A program made the translations under genes and the position numbers. Of a stretch of DNA of 48,742 bases, positions 1 through 10,815 are shown in pieces (positions within the stretch are counted from its first letter, which is position 1; the number at the start of each line of letters is the position of its first letter). Below the pieces are notes generated by a model. It saw only the letters and a list, made by a program, of their open reading frames with translations. It had not been told where the DNA came from and did not search any database. The stretch is from positions 1 through 48,742 of the forward strand of contig NZ_JACSPP010000024.1 in NCBI RefSeq assembly GCF_014837065.1. The letters are read 5' to 3'. The DNA is from Phocaeicola intestinalis. Lineage in GTDB: Bacteria > Bacteroidota > Bacteroidia > Bacteroidales > Bacteroidaceae.

Positions 1-210
1 GAAGGACGGGTGGACTGCATCGTAGAGACACCCGATTACGTCTACATTTTCGAGTTCAAACTGGACGGTTCGGCAGATGAAGCCCTAAAGCAGATAGAGG
101 AAAAAGGCTACGCACGCCCCTACGCTTCCGACAGGCGGCCTGTATATAAAATAGGTGTAAGCTTCTCCTCGCAGACCGGGACCATTGACGACTGGAAGAT
201 TCAAGGCTAA
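1..210 (+). CDS. C-terminal end of a PD-(D/E)XK nuclease-domain protein (AAA-ATPase/DUF1703 type), partial
   Basis: The reading frame is open from the first base and stops at TAA 208-210, so only the last 69 codons are present. The piece VDCIVETPDYVYIFEFK contains a D, then E-F-K about a dozen residues later, which fits the PD-(D/E)XK nuclease core. The following run GSADEALKQIEEKGYARPY is typical of the C-terminal domain of the abundant Bacteroidales 'AAA-ATPase-like / PD-(D/E)XK nuclease superfamily' proteins. Those proteins are often 500-600 residues long; their cellular role is not settled. The ATPase part lies outside the window, so intactness cannot be judged. Confidence 0.75.
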   Translation, partial: EGRVDCIVETPDYVYIFEFKLDGSADEALKQIEEKGYARPYASDRRPVYKIGVSFSSQTGTIDDWKIQG

Positions 211-218
211 TCTTCCAG
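192..218. terminator. Hairpin overlapping the stop codon of the first gene
   Basis: A perfect 10-bp stem (192-201 with 209-218) and a 7-nt loop surround the stop codon at 208-210. No T-run follows, so termination is only probable. Confidence 0.4.
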
Positions 219-234
219 ACGGAACTCTGCCATT

Positions 235-319
235 AACTGTTTTGAATTTATCGTCCAAAGTATACACGAAAACGGATACATCAAGACTAGAAAAACTTTT
301 TATAGAAATTCAAAACTAA
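235..319. repeat. MITE-like element, short copy (reverse orientation)
   Basis: The ends are an inverted repeat, GTTTTGAATTT at 239-249 and its complement at 306-316. Read on the minus strand, the 85-bp unit matches the left part and the right tip of the longer element at 40314-40507 almost base for base. The longer copy carries roughly 100 extra internal bases. No coding capacity is visible. Confidence 0.65.
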
Positions 320-353
320 TTTCCTGATTAAATTTATTCCACAAACATTCCAT

Positions 354-432
354 GTAGGGGCGTATCGCATACGCCCGAATGCGTTCACTTATCCACGCGG
401 ATGTCTTCAGGGCGTATGCGATATGTCCCTAC
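354..432. repeat. Palindromic GTAGGG-type interspersed repeat, copy 1
   Basis: Arms of 23 bp at 354-376 and 410-432 pair with two mismatches around a 33-nt centre. Arms and centre are clearly related to the copy at 12342-12422, including the shared CTTATCCA in the loop. A more diverged relative lies at 46154-46225. Confidence 0.75.
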
Positions 433-1001
433 AGTCAATTAGGTAAAATGCGGTATTCATTTTAAATTTCGTAAGCATTCGAGTCAATAACTTACCGACT
501 ACTGCCTTTCCGGGTAGAATCATAGCAAGGCGCAGGCGGTTGCGGAAGCCTGCGGATATAGGTGGGTCGGCAAAAACATATAGGTCCATCTGCTGTAAGA
601 TTATTAATCTTCAGGCTGCAAGATTATTAATCTTACAAGCGGAAGATTATTAATCTTACACCAGACGAAGTTTTCTGCGTGTTGAGAGAAGAAGATATTA
701 ACAACCAGTTTTTAAATCATCTGAGTATGATAAAATACAGTTTTGTAATGCGTACCGAACGGGACGGAGACAACATGTTGGAACTGTGGTATCAATAGAA
801 TGCACAAATTCATGCTGCACACATTATAATATTCTTTCATCAAGAATGCTTAGTTCTTTACTATTTATGCTTAGTTTTTATGCTTACTATTGCTTGTAAG
901 ACTTGTATGCAGTTTTTTCAGGTGAGCTTCTAGAAAGCGATATTGATGAATTTCTTTCTTTTTTGACTAATTTTTCTATTTTATTTTTTAAATTAAACTA
1001 T
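433..1001. other. Non-coding gap before the first susC
   Basis: Apart from the palindrome array at 597-657 I see no gene. A 23-codon frame at 727-798 begins MIKYSFVMRTERDG; it is too short to call and could be a remnant. The stretch 830-1000 is very AT-rich, as expected upstream of a regulated susC promoter. HTCS regulators usually bind upstream of their susC, so an operator may be here, but I cannot point to it. Confidence 0.5.
597..657. repeat. Three-unit array of the palindrome AAGATTATTAATCTT
   Basis: Three identical 15-bp units at 597-611, 620-634 and 643-657 are spaced exactly 23 bp apart, with 8-nt variable spacers. Each unit is a perfect 7-bp palindrome around a central T. The same three-unit, 23-bp design recurs at 17634-17694. 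Confidence 0.85.
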
Positions 1002-1009
1002 TATATTTG
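1002..1009 (+). promoter_or_regulatory. Candidate -7 box of the first susC
   Basis: TATATTTG matches the Bacteroidota -7 consensus TAnnTTTG exactly, 84 bp upstream of the start codon. A clear -33 TTTG at 19-21 bp spacing is not evident, which would fit an activator-dependent promoter. Confidence 0.55.
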
Positions 1010-1093
1010 CGCCATTCGATTAAGTAAAAAACACTTAATGGGATAAATAAGTATTTATATAATAAATATGTTTAACTTAAATCTGAAAAACAA

Positions 1094-4000
1094 ATGAGAG
1101 ATTCGTTTATCAACAATCGAAAAGCCTTGTTTGCTTTACTGGTGTGTGCAGGTTTTATTGCTGGTCATCCTTTGACGGCAATGGCTGAACCGGCTGCTGC
1201 CGTAAGCCAACAGCAAACGAACGAAGTGAGCGGTAACGTTCGGGACGCAACAGGAGAAGCTGTCATCGGTGCAAGTGTAGTAGAAAAAGGTACAAATAAT
1301 GGTATCATTACCGATTTGGACGGAAAGTTTACTTTGAAAGTAAAAAGCGGCGCTGTATTGGAAATATCTTTTATAGGATATAAGACACAGACCGTAGAGG
1401 CTGTTCCGGGCAAAACACTTCAAATCACGTTGCAGGAAGATTCTGAAACATTGGAAGAAGTGGTGGTAGTAGGTTACGGTTCGATGCGCAAGAAAGACTT
1501 GACCGGTTCGGTGGTGCAAATTAATCCGACCAAGCTTGCCGACCAGAACCCGAATACCGTGTAGGATGTATTGCGCGGCACACCGGGTCTGCAAATCGGG
1601 TATGATGCTTCGGCAAAGAGTAGCCCAAGTATCCAGTTGCGTGGACAGAACTCATTGGGTACCAATGCCAGCCCGATGATTGTATTGGACGGTATGCCGT
1701 TTTATGGCGAACTTTCGGAAATCAATCCGGATGATATCGGTCAGATCGATGTGTTGAAGGATGCTTCTTCGGCTGCTATCTACGGTGCACAGGCAGCGGC
1801 AGGTGTCATCATTATCACTACCAAGAAAGGTAAAATAGGCAAACCGGTTATCAATGTCAGTGCCAACCTTGCCGTTAATAAAAAGTCGGCTTACCGTGAC
1901 TATTTTGATGCGGCCGGTTACTTGAAATACCATCAGGATTATCGTAAGATGGTCAATACGTATGGCCAGGGAGAGGACGGACTTTATGGGTATTACCAAG
2001 CAAAAGACGAAAACGGCAACCTGCTTTATCCACAAGGATATTATGATGACCCTCGCCTGATGAGTGATGCAGACCAACAGGCTTGGATGATGAATACGGG
2101 TGTGAGTGGTATCGGTCCGACTACGGGAGAGTCGGCACTGAGTCTTTTTGCCCGCCGTTTGGAATTCAATAATTCTCCGTTGGTATTGCAGAATTTCTTG
2201 AACGGACAGGTTACAGACTGGAATGACGCTACGTTCCGCACCGGTTTGAATCAGGATTATAATGCCAGCATTTCGGGGGCTACCGAAAGAGTAAATTATT
2301 ATATGTCGCTTGGTTATATGAAAAATGAAGGTGCCGTAAGAGGTAATGACTATGATGCTTACCGTGCCAACATGAAAGTAAACGCCAAGATTACCGACTG
2401 GCTGGAAATCGGTGCCAACGTCAACTTCCAAGACCGTTCGGACGGTGATATGCAGGTATCTTTAGGAAGCAATTATTGGGACAACAACATGCTTCGCAAC
2501 TCTCCATACGCTTCGATGTATGATGAAGAAACTGGTGGATACGAGCAATATCCGATGTCGGGGTTGCCTACCAATGGCGGATATAACTATTATTTCGACC
2601 GCCAGTACTATGATTTGGAAAAAGGGTATACCGTATTGAATACCATCTTCAATGCCAAAGTGACTCTTCCGTTCGGCATTACTTACCAATTCAATATTGC
2701 GCCCCGTTACCAGTGGTTCTATAACCGCTACTGGATGTCGGCAGACTTACCAAACGCATCAGCTCCCAGTCGGGGTGTTGACCGAGAATGGAGCAAGAAC
2801 TTCGACTGGAACCTGAATAACACCTTGACATGGGATAAGACATTCGGTGACCATCATGTGACGTTGACCTTGGTACAGGAAGCCGAAGAGCACCGCTACT
2901 GGCAAGACCGTATCGAAGCACGCAATATCACACCGAGTGATGCACTTGGTTTCCATTATACTTCTGGTGCCAACAAGACACAGAGTAACTTCAGTACCAA
3001 CGATACGCATTACACAGCAGCTTCTTATCTGGGACGTCTGTTCTATAGCTACAAAGACCGTTACATGATTACCGGTTCGTTCCGCCGGGATGGATATGCA
3101 GGTTTCGGTGCCAACAATCCTTGTGGTAACTTCGGTTCGGTAGGTGCCAGCTGGATTTTTACGGAAGAAAAATTCATGGAAGATACGAAAGAATGGTGGG
3201 ACATGGGTAAGCTCCGTCTTTCCTGGGGTACTAACGGTAACCGTGAATTTGGAGATGTATATTCTACATTGGCAAACCTTGCCCTGGCTGGCGGTGAAAT
3301 GGTGTATTACCAAAACGGTAATTCGAATGTTGTAAATCCGCTTTATATGAGCCGTCTGGCTGCGCCCAATCTGGAATGGGAGAAAACAAAGGCATGGAAC
3401 GTCGGACTTGACCTTTCGTTCTTTGGAGGCCGGCTGACTGCCAACATGGATTACTATTTTAAGAAAACTACGGATATGATTATGAGCCAACGCCTGCCAA
3501 GTTTCTCCGGGTTCGGCAGCATTATGGCAAACTTGGGTGAAGTGCAAAACCAGGGTTTTGAAATCGCCGTCAATTCGACCAACATCGAAAACGACAAGTT
3601 TGTTTGGAACACTTCGGTAGGTTTCTCCATCAACAAGAATAAGATTAACCACTTGTATTATGACTATGACGAGAATGGCAACGAACTTAGCGATACATCC
3701 AATGGCTGGTATATCGGACAGCCTATCGGCACCATCTGGTATTATGAAACCGACGGTGTATGGCAGAATACGCCCGAAGACATTGCCGCCGCGGCTTTGG
3801 TGGGTCAGAAACCTGGTGACCCGAAAGTAATCAACCACTATACGGAAGACGACCAGATAGCGGAAGACGGTACCCGTATCCCGGTGTACAACGATAACGA
3901 TAAGGTATATTTGGGCACTACCGCTCCTCCTATTTACTGGAATTTCCGCAACGACTTTACCCTGTGGAAAGACCTGACTCTCTCTATCTCATTTTATTCG

Positions 4001-4390
4001 TACATGGGTCATAAGAGTACGAGCGGCAATTGGCTGAATATCGATAACGGCGGTTCGCAGGTAACCAATGGCTTCAATATGCCGGAAAAGGAATATTGGA
4101 CTCCGGAAAACCCGACCAATGACTATTGCCGCCTGAATGCAGCAGGTCCGAATACGGGTCTGGCAAGTGGTGTCGATAAACTTTATAACCGTAGTTTTGT
4201 ACGTTTGGATGACATCACCATCGGTTATACCATTCCGAAGAAATGGACCCGCAAGTTCATGGTAGACCGTATCCGTGTAACGGCAAGCTGCAAGAACGTC
4301 TGCACTATCAGCGGATGGGAATATGGCGATCCGGAAACAGGTGGTCTGGCTACACGTACCTTTAACTTTGGTATCAATGTAACACTTTAA
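1094..4390 (+). pseudogene. SusC-like TonB-dependent transporter, interrupted by an in-frame amber codon
   Basis: SusC proteins are outer-membrane beta-barrels that import glycans together with a SusD lipoprotein. The frame begins with a signal peptide, then a carboxypeptidase-regulatory-like domain (about residues 45-120: VSGNVRDATGEAVIGASV to LQEDSETLEEVVVVGYG), then the TonB plug, and ends in NFGINVTL, a normal barrel end. Codon 157 (1562-1564) is TAG; the same frame continues at once with [12 protein letters not shown]. Relatives have VQD-type sequence here, so a single CAG-to-TAG change is the simplest explanation. Read through, the protein would be 1098 residues, a normal SusC length. 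Translation would otherwise stop inside the plug. A base-calling error cannot be excluded. The partner susD starts 20 nt downstream. Confidence 0.88.
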
Positions 4391-4410
4391 TCTTTAAATG
4401 GAAAACAGTT

Positions 4411-6434
4411 ATGAAAAAAAGAAATTCGATATTTGCAAAGGGATGTATGGTGCTGGCATCTGCCGCCCTGCTGAACACCGGATGCTCTGACGACTTTTTG
4501 GCACAAGACCCGTTGTCGTTCTACAATCCGGAAAATACTTATACGACGGAATCCGGTCTGCAAGCCGCTATGGCGATGTGTGACTATGGGCTGAAAGAAA
4601 TGCTGATGGACGGGAATGGTAATGTTTTGCCGATGGCCTCGCTTTATTTTATGACTGATATTGGTCTGTATGCAAAGACTGATGCAGGTGATATGCAGGA
4701 TGATTTTGCCAATAAAATCACCCCGACATCGGGTATGAAAGGCGGTGGGGACGAAAACGCCATGCAACGTTTTTGGGACCGTACGTGGAACAGTGTGACT
4801 TTTGCCAATACCATCATTTCAAATGTAGATAATGTGGAAGGATTGGATCCGACCCTGCGTGACGAATATTTAGGGCGCGCCTATTTCCATCGTGCGTATG
4901 CTTACTATCACGGTGTATTGTTGTTTGGCGATATACCTTTGATTACCAAATTGATTGAGGTGCCTAAACAAAACTATAAGTCGACCAGCAAGGAAGCCAT
5001 CTTCCAGATGTTGGTACACGACCTGGAGTTTGCCGTAGAGCACGTGCCGCCACAGAGCGAAATCGGTTATATTGGTACCGTCAACCAGGAAGCCTGCATG
5101 CAATTGCTTATCAAGTGCTACTTGGTGGTAGGTGAATACCAGAAGGCAGAACAGATGGCTACGGACCTGATTGACAATCATGGCCTGCAACTGATGACCG
5201 AATCTTTTGGCACCAATGTACCTTCGGGCAATCCGGATACTTGGCCGGTAGAACGGAATGTAATGTGGGATTTGCATCGTGGCGTGAACATTACAGATGC
5301 TTCCAACAAAGAACTGATTATGCCTATCCTGAATTATTATGCAGAAGGTTTTATCTCTTATCCGCTTATGCGTGCCATGTGTGTACATTGGAGTAATGGT
5401 ATCATCAGAGACCCGCATAACCTTGGCTCGCCAACTTACAATTATGCACGTAATGCAGGTAAATATGATTCACAGTTGGATTGGGTACGTGCTATGGGAC
5501 GTGGCATCGGATGTTTCCGTACTTCTTACCATTATAACCAGACCATTTGGAACTATGATGGCGAAACGGACTGGCAGGATTTGCGCCATAACCGTCAGGT
5601 AGGTAACTGGATTGAAATGACCGACCTGAAATACAATAATCCCGAATCGGACTTCTATGGTCAAAACATGATGCTTTATGCGCCTGAAGATTATATTGAC
5701 TCGATAAGTGGTGAAGTAATCGTAAGAAAAGGTGACTTGCTTTGTTCAGATACCATCCGCAGTTGGTTCCCTACTCCTTTGTATAAAGTCTATATACTGA
5801 CCAAAGCGCAGAAGAGAATATGGGTGCCAACCAGTTTAACGGTGCGACAAATGGTAATACCACTTCGAATGGCAATTTATATTTGTTCCGTCTGGCAGAA
5901 ACTTACCTGCTCCGTGCAGAAGCTAAGTTTTATCAGGGACGTGCAGCTGAAGCGGCTGAAGATGTAAATATTATTCGTCAGCGTGCCCATGCACAGAAGA
6001 TGTTCACTACCGTTACCATTGGTGACATTGCCGATGAACGTGCCCGTGAACTTTATCTGGAAGAATGGCGTCAGCCCGAGCTGACCCGTATCTCGTGGTG
6101 CCTTGCCCGCAGCGGACAACCGGATGAATGGGGTGAGACTTACGACCTCAACACTTGGGACAAACAGAGCGGAACTGACCTGAACGGTGGAAGTTACTGG
6201 TACAAACGTTGTACACGCTACAACATCTTTAATCACGGTACGATTGTTTCAGGTAGGGAGTTGAATTACCGGGTAGACAAACGTAACTTGTTCTGGCCTG
6301 TCCCGAACTCGGCTATTACTGCCAACATTGGTGCTCCGTTGCGTCAAAACTACGGTTATGACGGTTATGACGATTCGGTTCCGATGTTTACCAACTGGGA
6401 AGAGGCGGTTGCCGATGAAGAAACGACAAATTAA
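4411..6434 (+). pseudogene. SusD-like glycan-binding lipoprotein, frameshifted
   Basis: SusD proteins are surface lipoproteins that cap a SusC barrel and bind glycan. The N-terminus has a lipobox (LLNTGC) followed by SDDFLAQDPLS, a typical SusD start, and TPR-like helices such as YLGRAYFHRAYAYYHGVLLFGDIP. Frame one is good until PTPLYKVY (about residue 460), then runs into alien sequence and stops at 5967. The correct SusD continuation (YTDQSAEENMGANQFNG, then LFRLAETYLLRAEAKF) is in another frame from about 5793 and ends at 6434. Restoring one base near 5791-5796 gives a 674-residue protein. Its susC partner also carries a stop, which points to decay of the pair, although sequencing error remains possible. 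Confidence 0.88.
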
Positions 6435-6618
6435 ACAGTTTCTCAAAATATCAATATCACAACGAGTTTTCAGTAGGTAAAATGTGGGGCAATCACTGGT
6501 CTTTTTCAATCGGTTGGTTGTCCCGCATCTTTGTGATAATCATGCGATTCAGGTGTGCTTTTTTATTGATACTCCGCAAACTTGGATAATACACATTTTG
6601 TACAGAAATCGGTTTATT

Positions 6619-9600
6619 ATGATAAGACGTATCGTTGCACTTATATTACTGTCTGGGCTAATAGGTTCGTTGTCAGTTTCGGCTCAGCGTGAATTTACAT
6701 TCAAACGCTTGAATGCTGCCAATGGCATATCGAGCAATTATGTGGTCGATCTGGCGCAAGACAAAGCAGGTAATATCTGGATTGCTTCCGAATCGGGACT
6801 AAGCCGGTTCGATGGAAGCCAGTTTACACAATATAATACTTCCAATTCGGATATTACCAGTAATGAGCTGAATGCCATTTACTACAATGCATACGATAAT
6901 ACGCTTTGGGTAGGGACCCAACGCGACGGATTGTGTGTATTTGACTGCCTGCAGCAACGGTTTACGCATTTCTATGATGCCAATAACATGATAACCAATG
7001 ATGTGACCAATATCGTTCCTGCTACCGATGGAGGATTATGGATTGTACACTATCACTTGGGGGTAGATTATTATGATAATCGGAAACAGGCTTTTACGTC
7101 TTTTCGCACCAAAGATGTAAAGGGATTGGAAGGCAATTTCTGGTGCGCAGCCGATAATGGGAAAGGTCAGTTGCTGGTAGGACAACATGCAGATGGGTTG
7201 AGTGTGATTGACCTGAAAACACGTACTTGTAAAAACTATCGTCACAATCCGGATGACCCGAACAGCCTTCCTGGAAATACGGTGAAATGTATCTATATTG
7301 ATAAAGGAAAAAATATTTGGGTAGGCACCACGCAGGGGCTTGCCTTGTTTAACATGGAACAGGAACGTTTCATTTCGTTCCGTCACGATGAGAATAACCC
7401 GCATTCGCTTATCTCCAACCAAATCAATAGCATAGGGGAAGACTTGGACGGGAATATCTGGATTTGTACTCATATGGGGGGTGTCAGCATGCTGAATATG
7501 CATGCCAATACCTTTACTTCGCCCGAGAATATGACATTTTGCAACATTGGTGTGACCGGTGACTTGCATGGACTTTCTTCACCCAATGCCAGTTGTTTCC
7601 TGCAAGACTGCTTCGGGAATATCTGGATTGGAAATTATCGGGGAGGGCTGGATTTCCTGAGTTATAAGCGTCCCGATTTCCAGATGCTGGCGTTTGATAC
7701 TTCCCGCGACGGAAAGGTGGTTGGCAAACAGGTCTGGGGAATTGCCTTTGATAATCGTGGCAGGCTTTGGGTTGGAGGCGAAAACGAAGTGGCTATATTT
7801 CAGAATCGCAGCCTTTGGAAAGTAATCCTGCTGGAAAAAGGAATCATGCCTTATACGCATGTATCTGTTATTTATAAAGACAGGAGCGGAATGCTGTGGT
7901 TCGGCATGTACCGTGACGGAGTGTTGAGGTGTGACCCGAATACAGGTATGGTTACGCGTATACCGATAAATGAGCCTTATGCTGAGATATGTACTTTTTA
8001 CGAAGATGCTGACAAGCTTTGGATAGGCACTCAAAACGGATTGTTCTCGTGCCAGAATGATAAAATCCGGCGGGAGGACCGTATTAACGGGCAGCTTGTT
8101 GACCCTATGGTGCATGGTATTTTAAGAGATCGGCAAGGAAAACTTTGGGTAGGTACTTTCGGAAAGGGCTTTTTCATATTTAATGCTGAAAATAAACTGG
8201 TAAAGCGGATAGATACCTCCGGCGGACTGACTTCTAATGCCATAAATTATCTTTATCAGGCTTCTGAGGGGGATATATGGGCTGCTACGCGTGGCGGATT
8301 GGTACATATTACCGATACAAAGACTTACAGCTTTCAAGTATTCGGTACCTCCCAGGGATTGCCGGACAACAATGTAAGAAGCATCATAGAAGATGATGCA
8401 GGACAAATTTGGTTAAGTACGAATAAGGGAATCTCGGTGTGGAAAAACGACAGGGGGCAATTCTGTAACTATACTTACACGCAAGGGGTGCCCCAGGGTG
8501 ATTTTATGGATGGTGCTGTGGGCAAAGATAAGGATGGAAATCTTTATTTCGGTTCACAGAACGGCATTTGCTATTTCCATCCGTCCTTGATTGAAGACAA
8601 TGAACAAATCGCTTCTATCAAGATAACGGGCGTACGAAGCTATGGCGACAATGCCCAAAACGAACAAAACGCTACTTTTGAACCCATTGAAGACAATGAA
8701 GTGAGAATTCCTTATAACAGCAATACCCTCACTCTGTCGTTTAATGTGATGGACTTTACCCAAAGCCAGCAGGTGGAATATGCTTACCTGATGGAAGGGC
8801 TTAACAAAACATGGTTTGAGACACATAGCCAGAACAGCATTACATTCCATAGTCTCTTGCCTGGTGAATATGTGTTTAAAGTTAAGGCGCGTCTTCCCAA
8901 TCAACCTTTTGGAGATGATTTTGCTGCGGTGAAGATTGTGGTAACTCCTCCGTTCTGGCTGACCTGGTATGCCAAGTTATTATATGTTGTTCTTGTGGGG
9001 TGTTTCTGTTATTGGCTGATGCGTTCATACAAGCGGAAACTTACTCTTGAGAGCAGGCTCAGCCTGGAGCATCATCAGCATGAAAATGACAAGAAGCTGA
9101 ATAACGAACGATTGCGGTTTTATACCAACATAACCCATGAGCTGCGTACACCACTTACACTGATTCTCGGGCCGCTGGAAGACTTGCTTGCCGACAAGAC
9201 GCTTCCGGCTGGAGTTGTCAATAAAATCAGTATTATTCACGATAATGCCAACCGTCTTTTGAATCTTATCAATCAGATTCTGGAATTCCGGAAAACGGAA
9301 ACAGAGAACCGGAAGTTGAAAGTGGCACAGGATGATTTGGGCAAACTGGTCCAGGAAATAGGCATCAAGTATAAAGAATTGAATCGTAATCCGAATGTCG
9401 GCATCAATATCCGGATTACGGCTGACAATACAGTGATTTATTATGATAGTGAAATTATCACAATTATTATAGATAACTTGATGTCGAACGCTTTGAAATA
9501 TACTCCTAAGGGAGAAATTACTTTGTCACTCGATGCAAGCGAGGAAAACGGTGTGCGCTATACGGAGATTACGGTGGCTGATACCGGGCATGGCATTTCG

Positions 9601-10647
9601 AAGGAATCACTGAATCATATATTCGAACGTTATTACCAGGGAGAGGGAAAATACCAGGCTTCCGGCTCGGGTATTGGGCTTTCGCTCGTCAAGTCGCTTG
9701 CTGATTTACATCAGGCAACTGTCGATGTACAAAGTGAAGTGGATAAAGGCAGCCGGTTTACCCTCAGGCTGTTGACCGAAAACACGTATCCTAATACCAG
9801 TCATCGGAGTATCGTGACCCGAAACAGAAACGAACAGACAGAGTTGGCGGATGCACGGAGTGAGACAAAACCCATTATTCTGCTGGTAGAAGACAACCGG
9901 GATATCTGTGAATACATCCGCAGTTCGTTTGGTGAGAAATATGAGGTGTTGGTTGCTAACGATGGAAAAGAGGGATGGGATATTGCTTCGAACCGGATAC
10001 CCAATATCATTGTGTCTGACATTATGATGCCGGTGATGGATGGCATCGAGCTTTGTAAGGCAGTGAAAGAAGATATGCGTACCAGCCATATACCGGTTAT
10101 TTTGCTGACGGCAAAAGATACGATTCAGGATAAAGAGGAAGGATATGCAGCCGGTGCCGATTCATTTATCACCAAACCGTTTAGCGCCCGTTTGCTCAAC
10201 AGCCGTATAGACAATATCCTGGATAACCGTAAGAAACTGGCAAAGGTTATCATTGCTGGATTGAAAACAGAAGATGAACCGGAAAATGATGGAGAACCAG
10301 AACAAAAGCTGAGTAATCTGGATAAAGAGTTTCTGCAAAAAGTTACGGCTATCGTGGAAGAACACTTGAATATGGAAAAAATGGATTTGGCTTTCATTGC
10401 GGATAAGATGTGTATGAGCCATTCTACTCTTTATCGGAAAATCAAAGGTCTGACCGAAATGTCTGCCAATGAATTTGTCCGCAAAATCAAGATACGGAAA
10501 AGCCTGGAACTTATCAGTGATGGAGGATATTCCATCGCTGAAATAGCAGATTTGACCGGATTTAGTAGTGTGGCTTATTTCCGTCAATGCTTCAAGGACG
10601 AATATGGAGTGACTCCTACCGAATACTTAAAGCAGGACAAGAGATAA
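6619..10647 (+). CDS. Hybrid two-component system sensor/regulator (HTCS)
   Basis: HTCS proteins sense a glycan breakdown product in the periplasm and activate the linked susCD genes. I chose ATG 6619 because it starts a signal peptide (MIRRIVALILLSGLIGSLSV); the frame is open further upstream but that part is unlike protein. Order: periplasmic two-bladed-propeller repeats (IWIASESGLSRFDG, LWVGTQRDGL and many more, about residues 25-680), a Y_Y_Y domain, a membrane segment near 780-800, HisKA with phospho-acceptor H840 (THELRTP), HATPase (DNLMSNALKYTP), a receiver domain with D1134 (VSDIMMPVMDG) and a C-terminal AraC-type DNA-binding domain. The 1342-residue length is usual for the family and the frame is unbroken. 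It is probably the regulator of the broken susCD pair just upstream. Confidence 0.93.
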   Translation: MIRRIVALILLSGLIGSLSVSAQREFTFKRLNAANGISSNYVVDLAQDKAGNIWIASESGLSRFDGSQFTQYNTSNSDITSNELNAIYYNAYDNTLWVGTQRDGLCVFDCLQQRFTHFYDANNMITNDVTNIVPATDGGLWIVHYHLGVDYYDNRKQAFTSFRTKDVKGLEGNFWCAADNGKGQLLVGQHADGLSVIDLKTRTCKNYRHNPDDPNSLPGNTVKCIYIDKGKNIWVGTTQGLALFNMEQERFISFRHDENNPHSLISNQINSIGEDLDGNIWICTHMGGVSMLNMHANTFTSPENMTFCNIGVTGDLHGLSSPNASCFLQDCFGNIWIGNYRGGLDFLSYKRPDFQMLAFDTSRDGKVVGKQVWGIAFDNRGRLWVGGENEVAIFQNRSLWKVILLEKGIMPYTHVSVIYKDRSGMLWFGMYRDGVLRCDPNTGMVTRIPINEPYAEICTFYEDADKLWIGTQNGLFSCQNDKIRREDRINGQLVDPMVHGILRDRQGKLWVGTFGKGFFIFNAENKLVKRIDTSGGLTSNAINYLYQASEGDIWAATRGGLVHITDTKTYSFQVFGTSQGLPDNNVRSIIEDDAGQIWLSTNKGISVWKNDRGQFCNYTYTQGVPQGDFMDGAVGKDKDGNLYFGSQNGICYFHPSLIEDNEQIASIKITGVRSYGDNAQNEQNATFEPIEDNEVRIPYNSNTLTLSFNVMDFTQSQQVEYAYLMEGLNKTWFETHSQNSITFHSLLPGEYVFKVKARLPNQPFGDDFAAVKIVVTPPFWLTWYAKLLYVVLVGCFCYWLMRSYKRKLTLESRLSLEHHQHENDKKLNNERLRFYTNITHELRTPLTLILGPLEDLLADKTLPAGVVNKISIIHDNANRLLNLINQILEFRKTETENRKLKVAQDDLGKLVQEIGIKYKELNRNPNVGINIRITADNTVIYYDSEIITIIIDNLMSNALKYTPKGEITLSLDASEENGVRYTEITVADTGHGISKESLNHIFERYYQGEGKYQASGSGIGLSLVKSLADLHQATVDVQSEVDKGSRFTLRLLTENTYPNTSHRSIVTRNRNEQTELADARSETKPIILLVEDNRDICEYIRSSFGEKYEVLVANDGKEGWDIASNRIPNIIVSDIMMPVMDGIELCKAVKEDMRTSHIPVILLTAKDTIQDKEEGYAAGADSFITKPFSARLLNSRIDNILDNRKKLAKVIIAGLKTEDEPENDGEPEQKLSNLDKEFLQKVTAIVEEHLNMEKMDLAFIADKMCMSHSTLYRKIKGLTEMSANEFVRKIKIRKSLELISDGGYSIAEIADLTGFSSVAYFRQCFKDEYGVTPTEYLKQDKR

Positions 10648-10689
10648 AACCGTTTCAGAAAGCCGGAATTTAGCCATCAATGAGTTAAA

Positions 10690-10770
10690 AGGGAGTTAGA
10701 AATATTGGCTCTAACTCCCTATAACATCCTTTTAACTCCCTATAACTTCCTTATAACTCCCTATAACTCC
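10690..10770. repeat. Hairpin plus three-unit TAACTCCCTATAAC array after the HTCS gene
   Basis: A perfect 11-bp stem (10690-10700 with 10710-10720, 9-nt loop) runs into three copies of TAACTCCCTATAAC starting at 10712, 10733 and 10754, an exact 21-bp period. It lies between convergent genes and may serve as a terminator. Related GGGAGTTA sequences occur at 18294-18401. Confidence 0.75.
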
Positions 10771-10815
10771 TGATTCACATGATTCAGGTTTTGCAGGTTA
10801 ATGGCGGTTGAGCAA

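Noticed and set aside
407..589. 60-codon minus-strand frame before the first susC
   Set aside because: It overlaps the palindromic repeat and has no recognisable features.
597..657. Array of AAGATTATTAATCTT as a CRISPR
   Set aside because: The repeats are only 15 bp, the spacers 8 nt, there are only three units and no cas genes.
727..798. Short frame MIKYSFVMRTERDG... of 23 codons
   Set aside because: It is too short and has no partner sequence around it; it may be a gene remnant, but nothing supports expression.
1571..4390. SusC part from TTG 1571 as an independent gene
   Set aside because: It would start inside the plug without a signal peptide; it is the continuation of the frame broken at 1562.
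6484..6618. N-terminal extension of the HTCS frame
   Set aside because: The residues are not protein-like and the signal peptide starts at 6619.
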